Shown here: positions 37,902 to 46,634 of the stretch, in pieces | Layout of the letters: every line of letters starts with the position of its first letter | Position numbering within the stretch: position 1 is the stretch's first letter | NCBI GenBank assembly: GCA_022447225.1 | Contig: JAKVAZ010000001.1 | Span: forward strand, 62,001-126,000 | DNA: 64,000 nt | From: Fuerstiella sp. | GTDB lineage: Bacteria > Planctomycetota > Planctomycetia > Planctomycetales > Planctomycetaceae | Reading direction: 5' to 3' | Notes under the pieces: model-generated | Database searches by the model: none | Told to the model about the DNA's origin: nothing | What the model saw: only the letters and a program-made list of their open reading frames with translations | Program-made: the position numbers and the translations under genes

Positions 37902-38579
37902 CTATTCCGGCTGCTTCGGGACGTGCAGCAGGTGAGTAGCACGGAATCGACGATCATCACCAACATTCAGAATGGCAGAAGCAACAATTTGACTGCCTGG
38001 TTTCAGCGAAGCCGCCGGAACGTTTTCCAGAGGTATCTCGACTCGGAAACCACGGACCAAAAGTCCGGTGTGCCAGGCACTTCGACTTTCCAGTGATGTC
38101 AGCTGAGCTTCCGCAAGTATTGATGTTTCTCCCGGTAGCTGCAGTCGGACAGAAAGTTCACCGGCAATTTTGACGACGTCACCGTCACCATCCAGTGGCT
38201 GCAGAATAATGCTGACGCTGAGTTCGTCGTCAACCCCCACTACACCGGATGTCAAAGCATGAATGCGTAACTCCTTGATGGAGCCCCACGCCACTGCCGT
38301 TTCCAGCGTGCTTGACGACGAGGCCATTTGGAACTCAGAGTCACCCTTGATTTGACGAAGTGCCAGCAGTTCCTGTTCCTGATTCTGTAGTGTTTTTTTG
38401 GCAGCTTCTAATTCCTGTGCGAGGTCTCGCAGGCTGACTTCCCGCTCGCGCAGAGTCGATTCCAGCCGCTGCTGACCTGAGAGGCTGCAACCGACAATCA
38501 GTAACAGCCCGCCGCTCATGCACAACGGAAGGACTCGCACTTTGAATCGAGGATTTTGCACTAAGCCGGTCCCAACCAC
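37902..38579 (-). CDS. Lipoprotein with N-terminal coiled coil, function unknown
   Basis: 225 residues. A basic N-terminus is followed by 'MSGGLLLIVGCSLSG' with lipobox I-V-G-C, giving Cys31 as the lipid anchor. Residues about 35-75 form a coiled coil ('LREREVSLRDLAQELEAAKK'). The rest is a beta-rich domain ('ELSVSIILQPLDGDGDVVKI', 'VRGFRVEIPLENVPAAS'). I recognise no known family. It is convergent with the GlmU-like gene and may use a promoter in the 356-base gap upstream. Confidence 0.8.
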   Translation of the reverse strand: MVGTGLVQNPRFKVRVLPLCMSGGLLLIVGCSLSGQQRLESTLREREVSLRDLAQELEAAKKTLQNQEQELLALRQIKGDSEFQMASSSSTLETAVAWGSIKELRIHALTSGVVGVDDELSVSIILQPLDGDGDVVKIAGELSVRLQLPGETSILAEAQLTSLESRSAWHTGLLVRGFRVEIPLENVPAASLKPGSQIVASAILNVGDDRRFRATHLLHVPKQPE

Positions 38580-38935
38580 TTGCCGGAGACACGTGAGATT
38601 GTAGAACCTTAGTTCGCGGTAACGACTTGCGCGAACATCAGTTTCACCGGGAGCGTTCTTGCGAAATCAGCATCGGCAGAACCTGCCGATGTCGGACAGA
38701 CCTGACGGTGTTCTGCCGAACAAAAATCCGTTTCCTGACGTCACTGGTACCGATGCCGTCTGACAGCAAACCGACGAAACCGACTTCACGAAAGATCGTG
38801 TCCTTTGGTCGGAAAACACCTTCAGTGGATTAGGCTTCACAAGTGTGTCACGGCTTTCGGAAATATCAGGAACGGCTCGGGCCCGACAGATTCAAGTGAC
38901 CAACCGAAACAATGACGGTTCACAAACTGGTCGTT
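38580..38935. other. Gap with one hairpin, otherwise nothing recognised
   Basis: About 356 bases. Contains a perfect eight-base hairpin, catcggca (38671-38678) and tgccgatg (38684-38691), around a five-base loop with no T-run after it. The promoter for the lipoprotein gene probably lies here. Confidence 0.45.
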
Positions 38936-39697
38936 TCAATCCGCAGCATTCAGTACTGTGTCCAGGTGAGACTTTATTGCGGCGGCCCAGCGCACATAAC
39001 CTTTCCGGTTCAGGTGAAGCGCATCGTCGACAAACAGCTCGGAGCGCGGCTTACCGGCTGAATTCAGAAAAATACTCTCCGTGCCAATAAAATACGTTTT
39101 GTCCGTTCGCTCACAAACACTGCGCACGGCCGTGTTTGCAGCTCTGATTTTTGGCCAGGACCTGAAACGGGACGGAGTCGGCGTGACGGCAACAAAGAAT
39201 ACGGCCGCCTGTCTGTTGTGCTCGCGCACTTTCCTCAAAACATAAGTGAACAAGTCTGCGACTGCTTGGGGTGACTTATCCGTATCACGTCCTGAAATGT
39301 CGTTGCCAACAAAAAAGACGACAGCACGAAACGTATGTGCTGAAATAAGACGGTTTGCGAAAACCGCGACATCACACCATTTTGCTCCTCCGTATCCTCG
39401 CTGGATCGGATGATAAGGTGCCAAATCAGCTGCTATGTGTTCCCATCGGCGAATACTGGAACTCCCCACAAAAAGTATGCTGTTATCGGGATGTGTTTCG
39501 ATCCTGTCCCTGGCTTCAAGTCCGGTGATCGCGTTTTCCCAGCGCTCGACAGCCGACACTCGGTACTGCTCGATATCGGTGGTCTCAGTCGGAATGCCTC
39601 GCTTCAGGTCGAATTCCTGCCCGACGACGGAAGTTCCGGCCAGGAAATAGCTGAGGGCAAAGACGAACAACCCCGAACGCACCGGACGATTTCCCAT
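38936..39697 (-). CDS. Exported SGNH/GDSL-type hydrolase
   Basis: 253 residues from ATG 39697, preferred because it immediately precedes a signal peptide ('GLFVFALSYFLAGTSVVGQ'). A longer in-frame start at 40072 would place about 125 unrelated residues before it and overlap the next gene. SGNH blocks are present: nucleophile block 'NSILFVGSSSIRRWEHI' (Ser80 likely), Gly block 'QRGYGGAKWCDV', Asn block 'VVFFVGNDISG' and the Asp-x-x-His block 'FVDDALHLNRKGY'. Such enzymes are esterases or lipases, often removing acetyl groups from polysaccharides. With its export signal it may act on extracellular substrates. The substrate cannot be told from sequence. Confidence 0.88.
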   Translation of the reverse strand: MGNRPVRSGLFVFALSYFLAGTSVVGQEFDLKRGIPTETTDIEQYRVSAVERWENAITGLEARDRIETHPDNSILFVGSSSIRRWEHIAADLAPYHPIQRGYGGAKWCDVAVFANRLISAHTFRAVVFFVGNDISGRDTDKSPQAVADLFTYVLRKVREHNRQAAVFFVAVTPTPSRFRSWPKIRAANTAVRSVCERTDKTYFIGTESIFLNSAGKPRSELFVDDALHLNRKGYVRWAAAIKSHLDTVLNAAD

Positions 39698-40026
39698 ATT
39701 ATTACTCTCTTCTGACACTCTGCACCGGTCGCATGAACACATAACCGTGAAGCTCCGGCGACCGCTTCGGCTGCTGTCATCGTCATCCTGATGTACTGTG
39801 AACAGAAAGCTACATCGGGTTAGTCCCTGCGACTGCAACAAATCGGCAACCCGTGCGCAGGACCGGAAACTGTCAAAATATGTGTCGACGAAACGACTGA
39901 CACCGGAATCTCTGCGGTATGACGCAGACAGCAATAAATCTTGTTTTTCGAATTCTGTGACGGGACCGAATATGCGGGACATGTTCAATTCGGGCCACGG
40001 GTCACTGTGCGAACAATTCGCCTGTC
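39698..40026. other. Gap upstream of the SGNH hydrolase gene
   Basis: About 330 bases between two leftward genes. It is covered by the N-terminal extension of the SGNH frame, which I reject as coding because it has no domain and would put the signal peptide internally. No promoter or terminator was recognised. Confidence 0.45.
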
Positions 40027-41121
40027 TCAGCCAACATGCTTCAGAAAACTCACCCGGCCGACTGCCACCCATTCGGCCACATAAATATTTCCGTCGTGGT
40101 CAAAGCACGCATCGTGAGGATGAATGAACCGGCCCGGCTTCCAGCGGTCGGGATGCCGTCGCATGGCAAACCTGTCAGCCAGTACCTGCCGGAGCCATGC
40201 CGGATCGTGCCCCAGGTGAGCGATCACCCGGTTGTTGACGTCAAGTAAAGTGATGCGGGCATGCAGATCGGACACCAGCATCACGTCCCCGCGGATATCA
40301 ATGTCGGCCGGAAAGAGCATGTCATCAAAGAAGCTCAGATGCCGGCCCTGAGCTGAAAAATACTGCAGTCGTGCATTGGCCCGGTCAGCAACCACCAGCG
40401 CCGGCTCGCGTCCCGGCCGATCGTCCCACCACAACCCATGCGGAGTGCGCAGCTGGCCGGGGCCGTCACCGGCTCCTCCAAAATGACCGACCGCTTTCGC
40501 GTCTTTGTCGTACTTAATGACGTAATGTGAACCATATCCGTCACCAACCCAAAATCCGCCGTCAGGGGCGAACGCAATGTTGGTTGGGCTAAACAAGTGT
40601 CCCTTACCGTATTTGCCAGGCGTTTTGACCTGAAATGGTCTGGCATTTTCGTAGGGCGGGATTTCGGGTGCACCCTGCTTCCAGACAATCTCACCCTTCA
40701 GTGTCATCCTGGCGATATGACCTTTGTTGTCGCACAGGTAGAGAAACTCCTCACCGCCGTCACGTCGAATATCGATCCCGTGTCCGCCGCCGTGAAATTC
40801 TCTGCCAAACGATCGTACGAACCTGCCCTGTCGGTCGAACACGATGATGGCGTCCTGCGGTTCGGCTGTCTTCGTACGGTGTTTGACATAGATCAGTCCT
40901 GCCGCATCGATGGCAACTCCATGCGTATCCTGCCAGCGGATATGGTCCGGGATCTGCATGCAGTCGTGATGCACCTCGTACCGATGGCCTTCCGGACCAA
41001 TCACCGGGGGCTTCGATCCGCTCTTGTCATCTGCTCCTATAATTGCGGGAGCGGAAACGGTCAGAGCGATCCCGCCGGTCGCCTCCAGGAATCGGCGGCG
41101 TGATGCGTGCGACTGAGTCAT
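40027..41121 (-). CDS. Tat-exported NHL-repeat beta-propeller protein
   Basis: 364 residues. Tat signal 'SRRRFLEATGGIALTVSAPA' near the N-terminus. The rest is a six-bladed propeller of NHL type, with recurring 'hxVDxxGxIYVxD'-like blades: 'HGVAIDAAGLIYVKHRTKT', 'GHGIDIRRDGGEEFLYLCDN', 'TNIAFAPDGGFWVGDGYGSH', 'LVVADRANARLQYFSAQG' and 'HDACFDHDGNIYVAEWV'. This resembles the peptidyl-alpha-hydroxyglycine alpha-amidating lyase-like propellers of planctomycetes, but no catalytic metal site can be assigned with confidence. A periplasmic binding or lyase role is possible. Confidence 0.88.
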   Translation of the reverse strand: MTQSHASRRRFLEATGGIALTVSAPAIIGADDKSGSKPPVIGPEGHRYEVHHDCMQIPDHIRWQDTHGVAIDAAGLIYVKHRTKTAEPQDAIIVFDRQGRFVRSFGREFHGGGHGIDIRRDGGEEFLYLCDNKGHIARMTLKGEIVWKQGAPEIPPYENARPFQVKTPGKYGKGHLFSPTNIAFAPDGGFWVGDGYGSHYVIKYDKDAKAVGHFGGAGDGPGQLRTPHGLWWDDRPGREPALVVADRANARLQYFSAQGRHLSFFDDMLFPADIDIRGDVMLVSDLHARITLLDVNNRVIAHLGHDPAWLRQVLADRFAMRRHPDRWKPGRFIHPHDACFDHDGNIYVAEWVAVGRVSFLKHVG

Positions 41122-41610
41122 AAGAGCGGAGTCCTGTCTGCTGTGATCGGACTGGTAAAGAAACGTGTGCCGGCCATTGTATGCAAAGCATGACCGCGAA
41201 ACATCACACCAGTCACCGGAAGGTCAGGGAACAACTTGGGATACTGACGGCGTATCCTGCCGGCAGCGGCTCACGTTCACACCGGACCAATGACACAAAC
41301 GATTCACAAAGTCAGCGGTGAGAGGCCGGCCGAATTCCGCCTCCACAATTGTTTTCTGACGTCTGCACAAAACCTGGACGAACGAACCTGTTGATGGAAC
41401 ACAATGCACCGCGTGAATGCCACGGCGGACTCCTCTGACTGCTGTCCCCCGTGAACGCGACACACGACAACTTTCAGGCGGACAGTCACCGCACAGACTC
41501 AAGGGCTGCACGGCCGATTGTCGAGACACGATTCGACCCCACTGAGACGACTGCAACGCAAACGGCTGTAGTCATCGGCGAGCTGATGAGTTCACAGGCA
41601 GCGTGGCTGT
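41122..41610. other. Gap, nothing recognised
   Basis: About 490 bases between two leftward genes. A 110-codon reverse frame at 41224-41556 is Cys/Arg-rich without family features and is rejected. No terminator hairpin was seen after the PQQ-type gene direction, and no promoter pair stands out. Confidence 0.45.
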
Positions 41611-44529
41611 TTAGTCACCGGCAGCACCAAACCAAGCCAGCAGGTCGGCGGCTTCCTGAGCCGTCTGGTCGCTCAAAATTCCTTGCGGCATCAGCGACTG
41701 GGGACTCTGACTCATGTCCTCAACATCAGCACGATTGATCCGAATTGTACGGCCGGCCGCTGTTTTCAGAACCACAACCTCGTCATTCCGGGTCACCAGC
41801 AACCCGCTGTGAACTATGCCGGAACCGGTGACAACAACCCACATCGCAAATTTTTCATCGACTTTCAGTGACGGCTTCAGTATGTGAGACAGCATCTCTT
41901 CCGGTTTGCTGTACTTCCTGCGGATTTCGCTGAGTGTCGGTCCGGTCGACTTCCGGGCATCATTCAGATCGTGGCAATTTCGACACCGGGCTCCGTCACT
42001 GTAAAAAATGAGTCGGCCGCGTGCGACATTCCCGTTCAGTGACAGAATTATCTGCGGATCTACGTTGCGACCCAGCGTTTTGCGCCGCACCTTTTCGGGG
42101 ATAAAAGTTTCGAACAGTCCGCGAATATCACTGTTACCCGCACGATAAGCTTCAGAACGCTCAACCGCTGCGGCTTCACCGCGATGCATTGCGACGGAAA
42201 GTGCCAGCGCTCCTTCCGTGGAATTCAGCAGTTGCGCGGCAGCACGTTTTTGATTCTGCGGGTTCCGGTTGGTGGCGCTGACGATCGCCAGATTACGGTG
42301 CTCCGCGGATCCGGTCTGAACGGGCAGCGAATCCTGAAGACTGCCCGTGTGAGGCATTGAGCGGATCCACTGTTCGATCAAATCAACTGCCTGGCTGTCA
42401 ACGACGCGGGACCCGATGTACGGCATGCGGGCGTAGCCCAGCTTCGACATCCGGTATAACAGAACCGAGCGATACGGGTCGCCTGGCACAATCAATTTTG
42501 CGTTTCGGATCCCGAATGTTCCGATTCCTGTGCCCTTATTGGTTCGGAGTTCTTCGAACGGTAATTCACGCCGCAGATAGAACGAAACAATCGCATTGCC
42601 TCGCGGATGGTGACAGGAAGCACAATTCCCGTGCAGGTACGATCGAGCCCGATCATCCAGACTATGCGCCTCATCATAAGGATCAACAAGTCGTCCAGGA
42701 TCATCGTCGGGGAACGATGGAATCCGGTCGATCACTCGGCGGTCCGTCAGGTGTGTGAGTTGTGTTGCCGTACGATCACCTGAAACCGGCTGGTCGATAT
42801 TGAGCTGGCCGGGAACAAATCCAAGAACAAATCCGGATCCCGCGTTGTGGCACATGCGACATTCATTCTCAGCCGACACATGCCAGGTTCGTTCAGCGAT
42901 TTCTGTTCCGCTGCCGCTGACGGCATTGACGTAGTGGTTCAGGTGACGATCGCCGCCCGCGGCATCCACAAGTACGGCATCTGTCTGATCGTCATCCCAT
43001 ACATAACTGTACGGATGCCAGCTCTCGTTTTCGTAGTGCAGAACCTGCGTCTCCAGCGGAAACGGTGGCATGGACACATCCGCCTGCGGAAGCGTCAGGT
43101 GCTTGATAAAAACCGTGCCGTCCGGATACACGGGTGACCGTCCGTCGCTCGCAAGTGTGATCGAATCCGAACCAGGAATGGCAATCCATCGCTCACCGGC
43201 AGCACCATCCATCCAGCGTTTGACGACAATATCATAAGGCTCAACACCGGCGGCAGGGATCATCGGATTCAGTGAAGCGAACAGGCCGGTTTGGCTTAGT
43301 TGTCTAGGGAAGGCGGCCGACTTGTCTATCAGTCCCGCAGGCAGCACCTCGTAAATCTGCCCCGTGTAGTCGTAATCAAGAACAAACAGTTCTCCGGCAG
43401 AACCCTCAGCAAACGCAGTGATCCGCTGGTGTGTGTCCACCAGTGTGCTGTGTGTGTACGAACCGTGACCGTCTGCCTGCAGACCCCAGATCGTACCGGT
43501 GATGTAGTCACCGTAAATGAACGTGCCATTCAGTTCCGGCAGTTTGCTGCCTCGATAAACCGGACCGCCAATGACCGAATTTGCTTCGGTGTGCGAGTGA
43601 TCCTTGAGCGGCGGGCGAATCGGTGTTGGTCCCTGCTTCACTTCACTTCGCAGCACGGCCCGTCCTTCCATGATTGGCCAGCCGCAGTTGCCCCCACGAA
43701 CGATTTGGTGAACCGTTTCCCAGGATTCCCAGCCGTTGTCGGCAGCAAAAATGTTTCCTGTGGTTCTGTCGATACCAAACTTCCAGGGATTTCGCAGTCC
43801 GTAAGCCCAGATTTCCGGTCGAGCACCTTCAAGATCCACGAACGGATTGTCGGGGGGAATCGCATAGTTCCTGCCGGCGTCCTTTTTCTGAACATCGATC
43901 CTCAACACACATCCAAAAAGGTTTGAAACGTCCTGAGCCGCCGTTCGGCCGTCCGGAGGGTTTGGACCTGATCCGTCACCGCTCGAGATGTAAAGCATTC
44001 CATCGGTCCCAAAATGCAGACAACCACCGTTATGTCCGCCGGCCGGCCAGGTGAGAATGATTTCTTCACTTTGCAGATCAGCAGTGGTGTCTGCGACATC
44101 AAACCGGGAAACAAACGTTACGTCGTTTTTTGAGTAACACGTATACAACTGCCAGTGAGAGTCGTTCCGGTAAGACGCTGTGGCATGCCAGATTCGTGCA
44201 CCGTCAATTTTCAGCAGCAATTGTTTTTGCTGAACGGCCGAGTCCTTCACAAACGTGTAGATGTTTCCGGCATCTTCACTGACCAGCATCCGCCCGCAGC
44301 GGAGTTCTTCAAGACTGGTTGGATTACTGAAGGAAAGACGTGGAAAGGCCGGACGAACCGTATACGGATCCGGAGGATCCGGAGTACCACTGAGCCGTGA
44401 GGTTGTCCACGCGGGACGCGGGTCATCGGCTGCGGTCACCCTGTGCGTGTGCTCAACGGTTACATGAAACACAGTGAAGATGAGAACCAATCCGCCGAGA
44501 CTCGGTCGGTACATTGCAGCAATAACCAT
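41611..44529 (-). CDS. PQQ-type sugar dehydrogenase-like propeller with three c-type haem sites
   Basis: 972 residues with an N-terminal signal (about 5-33). Residues about 50-390 form the glucose/sorbosone dehydrogenase propeller: 'HNGGCLHFGTDGMLYISSGD' and 'EIWAYGLRNPWKFGIDRTTG' are conserved family segments, the latter holding the catalytic-site Arg. 'GNCGWPIMEGR' continues the fold. The C-terminal part has CxxCH sites at 'ECRMCHNAG', 'CASCHHPRG' and 'CRNCHDLND', the last inside a 'GxxxFxxx-CxxCH' cytochrome domain. This fusion of a PQQ-like propeller with cytochrome modules occurs in planctomycetes and could oxidise sugars in the periplasm and pass electrons to the respiratory chain. PQQ dependence is inferred from the family and was not tested. 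Confidence 0.9.
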   Translation of the reverse strand: MVIAAMYRPSLGGLVLIFTVFHVTVEHTHRVTAADDPRPAWTTSRLSGTPDPPDPYTVRPAFPRLSFSNPTSLEELRCGRMLVSEDAGNIYTFVKDSAVQQKQLLLKIDGARIWHATASYRNDSHWQLYTCYSKNDVTFVSRFDVADTTADLQSEEIILTWPAGGHNGGCLHFGTDGMLYISSGDGSGPNPPDGRTAAQDVSNLFGCVLRIDVQKKDAGRNYAIPPDNPFVDLEGARPEIWAYGLRNPWKFGIDRTTGNIFAADNGWESWETVHQIVRGGNCGWPIMEGRAVLRSEVKQGPTPIRPPLKDHSHTEANSVIGGPVYRGSKLPELNGTFIYGDYITGTIWGLQADGHGSYTHSTLVDTHQRITAFAEGSAGELFVLDYDYTGQIYEVLPAGLIDKSAAFPRQLSQTGLFASLNPMIPAAGVEPYDIVVKRWMDGAAGERWIAIPGSDSITLASDGRSPVYPDGTVFIKHLTLPQADVSMPPFPLETQVLHYENESWHPYSYVWDDDQTDAVLVDAAGGDRHLNHYVNAVSGSGTEIAERTWHVSAENECRMCHNAGSGFVLGFVPGQLNIDQPVSGDRTATQLTHLTDRRVIDRIPSFPDDDPGRLVDPYDEAHSLDDRARSYLHGNCASCHHPRGNAIVSFYLRRELPFEELRTNKGTGIGTFGIRNAKLIVPGDPYRSVLLYRMSKLGYARMPYIGSRVVDSQAVDLIEQWIRSMPHTGSLQDSLPVQTGSAEHRNLAIVSATNRNPQNQKRAAAQLLNSTEGALALSVAMHRGEAAAVERSEAYRAGNSDIRGLFETFIPEKVRRKTLGRNVDPQIILSLNGNVARGRLIFYSDGARCRNCHDLNDARKSTGPTLSEIRRKYSKPEEMLSHILKPSLKVDEKFAMWVVVTGSGIVHSGLLVTRNDEVVVLKTAAGRTIRINRADVEDMSQSPQSLMPQGILSDQTAQEAADLLAWFGAAGD

Positions 44530-44980
44530 GCAACATTCCCCTGGATTCAGCTTGTGAGGTCTGCGAAAAGTGTTGTCCTGCGGTCCGATACGAAATCCAC
44601 ATCATAACGCGGGAACACCGAGTCGCTATCCAATATCGGGACAGCGATACGCCCGATGATTACCTCCGCTTCTACAAGCAGGTCGTCCCGGACTTGTAGA
44701 ACTGCCGCGGCGGGGTGACGTGCTTCTTCCAGCCGATGGCTGGTCGCCTGTTGAGCTGTGTGTTGCTGAACGTCCTGCGCCCCGGGTGGCAGCCGATGTT
44801 TGCCGGCGAAGTCTTCATAATAAAAAAAGCTGTCGAGTTGCCGGGTTTGATATCCGCCGCCTGCAGTTTCTGACAGAATTTACTCCCCACAAGTCCTGCG
44901 GATTCCATTACGCTAACATAGAGTAAACGGAAGACTACGGTGAATTTCCCAAGGAACCTTTGTGCAACGGGTGATCGATA
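44530..44980. other. Divergent intergenic region with a GC-rich island
   Basis: About 450 bases between divergent genes. An inverted repeat ttctacaag (44670-44678) / cttgtagaa (44693-44701) starts a GC-rich island to about 44830, which also holds ccagcc/ggctgg at 44729-44743. Reverse and forward frames across it read as plausible but unrecognised peptides. It may be a repeat element or a decayed gene. Confidence 0.4.
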
Positions 44981-46183
44981 ATGGAAAGACGACATTTTGT
45001 CCAAACCGCTGTCGCCACAGGACTGGGAACTGGTGCAGCAGTCGTTACTTCGAACGATACAGTGGCTTCTCCGCAGGTCCGCAGCAGGCCGAAGTATCGT
45101 GCCGGAATCATAGGACTGGGGTGGATGGGACTGCTTTATGATCTGGCAGAGCGTATCCCGGACCGTTTTGACATCGACGATGTCAACCGCCCGACCCCCA
45201 AACTAAATGTCCACCGCCAGTTCCATTACCACACACATCCCGGAAATGAGGGACTTCCCACTTCCTATGCTGAAGCGCTGTGGGACAGGCCCGAAGTCGA
45301 GCTGGTCGCCGGCGGCGAACGGGACAAACAACGACTCAAAGTATTCGGTGATCGTTACGGCATCAAGGCTCTGTACACCGACGGCGTCGAAATGATGCGC
45401 AAAGAAAAACTCGACATTGTGGCCATCTGTACAAACACAAGAGGTCGCGCTTTTCTCACCGTTAAAGCGGCCGAACTTGGTGTCAAAGCCATTCTCACTG
45501 AAAAGCCGATGGCCAATACCCTCGACGAGGCGGATGCGATGGCCAGAAGCTGCGCCGATCGTGGGATTCCGCTGTGCTGTGGTTCTATTACGACGACACA
45601 CCCGTCGTTTGCCAATGCGAAAGAACTGGTCCAGGGCGGTGTCATCGGGGACGTCCTGTCAATTGAAGCGTCGGGGCCCTCTGCACAGCACCAGAACTGG
45701 TCTTACTTCCTCGACAGTGCACCGGCATGGGTCGTTGGCATCGGCGATTTACCTCGGCGCAAGTCCGGCAGCGATGAATTTACCGGACAGGGAGTGATGT
45801 CCACAGAGGACGGCCAAATGGTACATTTCCTGAAGGGGGCACCTGGCATACGGCTGAGTGGCAGCCAGGGAGAAATGACGTTCGACTATAATAACGCATG
45901 GCAATTGTGGCAGGATGTGGAAACACAGGGCGGCAAACGCCGAGTACAGGTTTCCTGGCCGGAGCCACAGTTCGTGCCGCCATATGGGGCCGTGTATTGC
46001 CTGGCCGATATCCTTGACTGTCTCGAAAACAAGCTGGATGAGCCCAAGAACTCAGGCAGGCGGGTCGCCGTCGCTCTCGAAGTCGAAATTGCGATGAAAC
46101 AATCCGCAAAGCAAGGGGGCAAACGCATCGAGCTGCCACTAACGGATCGATCGCTGGGACTGAATTACGACTGGTTCCGGTAA
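44981..46183 (+). CDS. Gfo/Idh/MocA family oxidoreductase with Tat-like N-terminus
   Basis: 400 residues. 'ERRHFVQTAVATGLGTGAAV' is a short Tat-like signal, unusual for a nucleotide-binding oxidoreductase but frequent in planctomycete members. The Rossmann glycine motif 'AGIIGLGWMG' begins near residue 42, and the catalytic-loop 'AILTEKPMANTLDEADAMA' carries the conserved Glu-Lys-Pro. Sugar-binding segments follow ('CGSITTTHPSFANAKELV'). The enzyme probably oxidises or rearranges a sugar or sugar acid with NAD(P). Because an exported protein would need its cofactor loaded before transport, Tat export is mechanistically consistent. The substrate is unknown. Confidence 0.9.
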   Translation: MERRHFVQTAVATGLGTGAAVVTSNDTVASPQVRSRPKYRAGIIGLGWMGLLYDLAERIPDRFDIDDVNRPTPKLNVHRQFHYHTHPGNEGLPTSYAEALWDRPEVELVAGGERDKQRLKVFGDRYGIKALYTDGVEMMRKEKLDIVAICTNTRGRAFLTVKAAELGVKAILTEKPMANTLDEADAMARSCADRGIPLCCGSITTTHPSFANAKELVQGGVIGDVLSIEASGPSAQHQNWSYFLDSAPAWVVGIGDLPRRKSGSDEFTGQGVMSTEDGQMVHFLKGAPGIRLSGSQGEMTFDYNNAWQLWQDVETQGGKRRVQVSWPEPQFVPPYGAVYCLADILDCLENKLDEPKNSGRRVAVALEVEIAMKQSAKQGGKRIELPLTDRSLGLNYDWFR

Positions 46184-46634
46184 CCCTGCTGCGAATGTGT
46201 TCGTGATTTGATGTCAGGCAAACTGATCTCAAACGGACTCGTTCTTTGACCCCATACATGATTGAGTTTGGCAGTTGTCTTTCTCAGCAGAAGATAATCT
46301 CAAACACGATAGGGGACATGACAATCCCCGGGGAAACCTCCTTCAGGCCCTTGCCATCAAAGACAATCCTGTGGAGAAGCCTGGGTCGGAATCTGCACCA
46401 CATCAATCGTAAATGGTGACATTCATCTTACGGTTTTGAACACTGTCGTTGCTTCAGGGTTCCCTTTGGATTTAGCCTTTTGTCCGTTTCCGACGTGGTT
46501 TCAAAACAGCCGGCTGCAACCGCTTGCCGGGATCCGAGCCTGACGGACGTGCTAACTGTCCAATTGGGCGGACTGTTGTGACAGATGATTTCCGGTCGTC
46601 GGACTGGATTTCCGGTGTTGCTGTCCCTGGAACG
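46184..46634. other. Convergent gap, nothing recognised
   Basis: About 450 bases between a rightward and a leftward oxidoreductase gene. 'gatttccggt' is repeated twice near 46587 and 46607. No terminator stem was found even though both genes end here. Confidence 0.45.

Noticed and set aside
39698-40072. N-terminal extension of the SGNH hydrolase frame
   Set aside because: It would put about 125 unrelated residues before a clear signal peptide and overlap the NHL-protein gene, so the start at 39697 is preferred.
41224-41556. 110-codon reverse frame rich in Cys and Arg
   Set aside because: No recognisable domain, and the composition is typical of random frames in GC-rich DNA.
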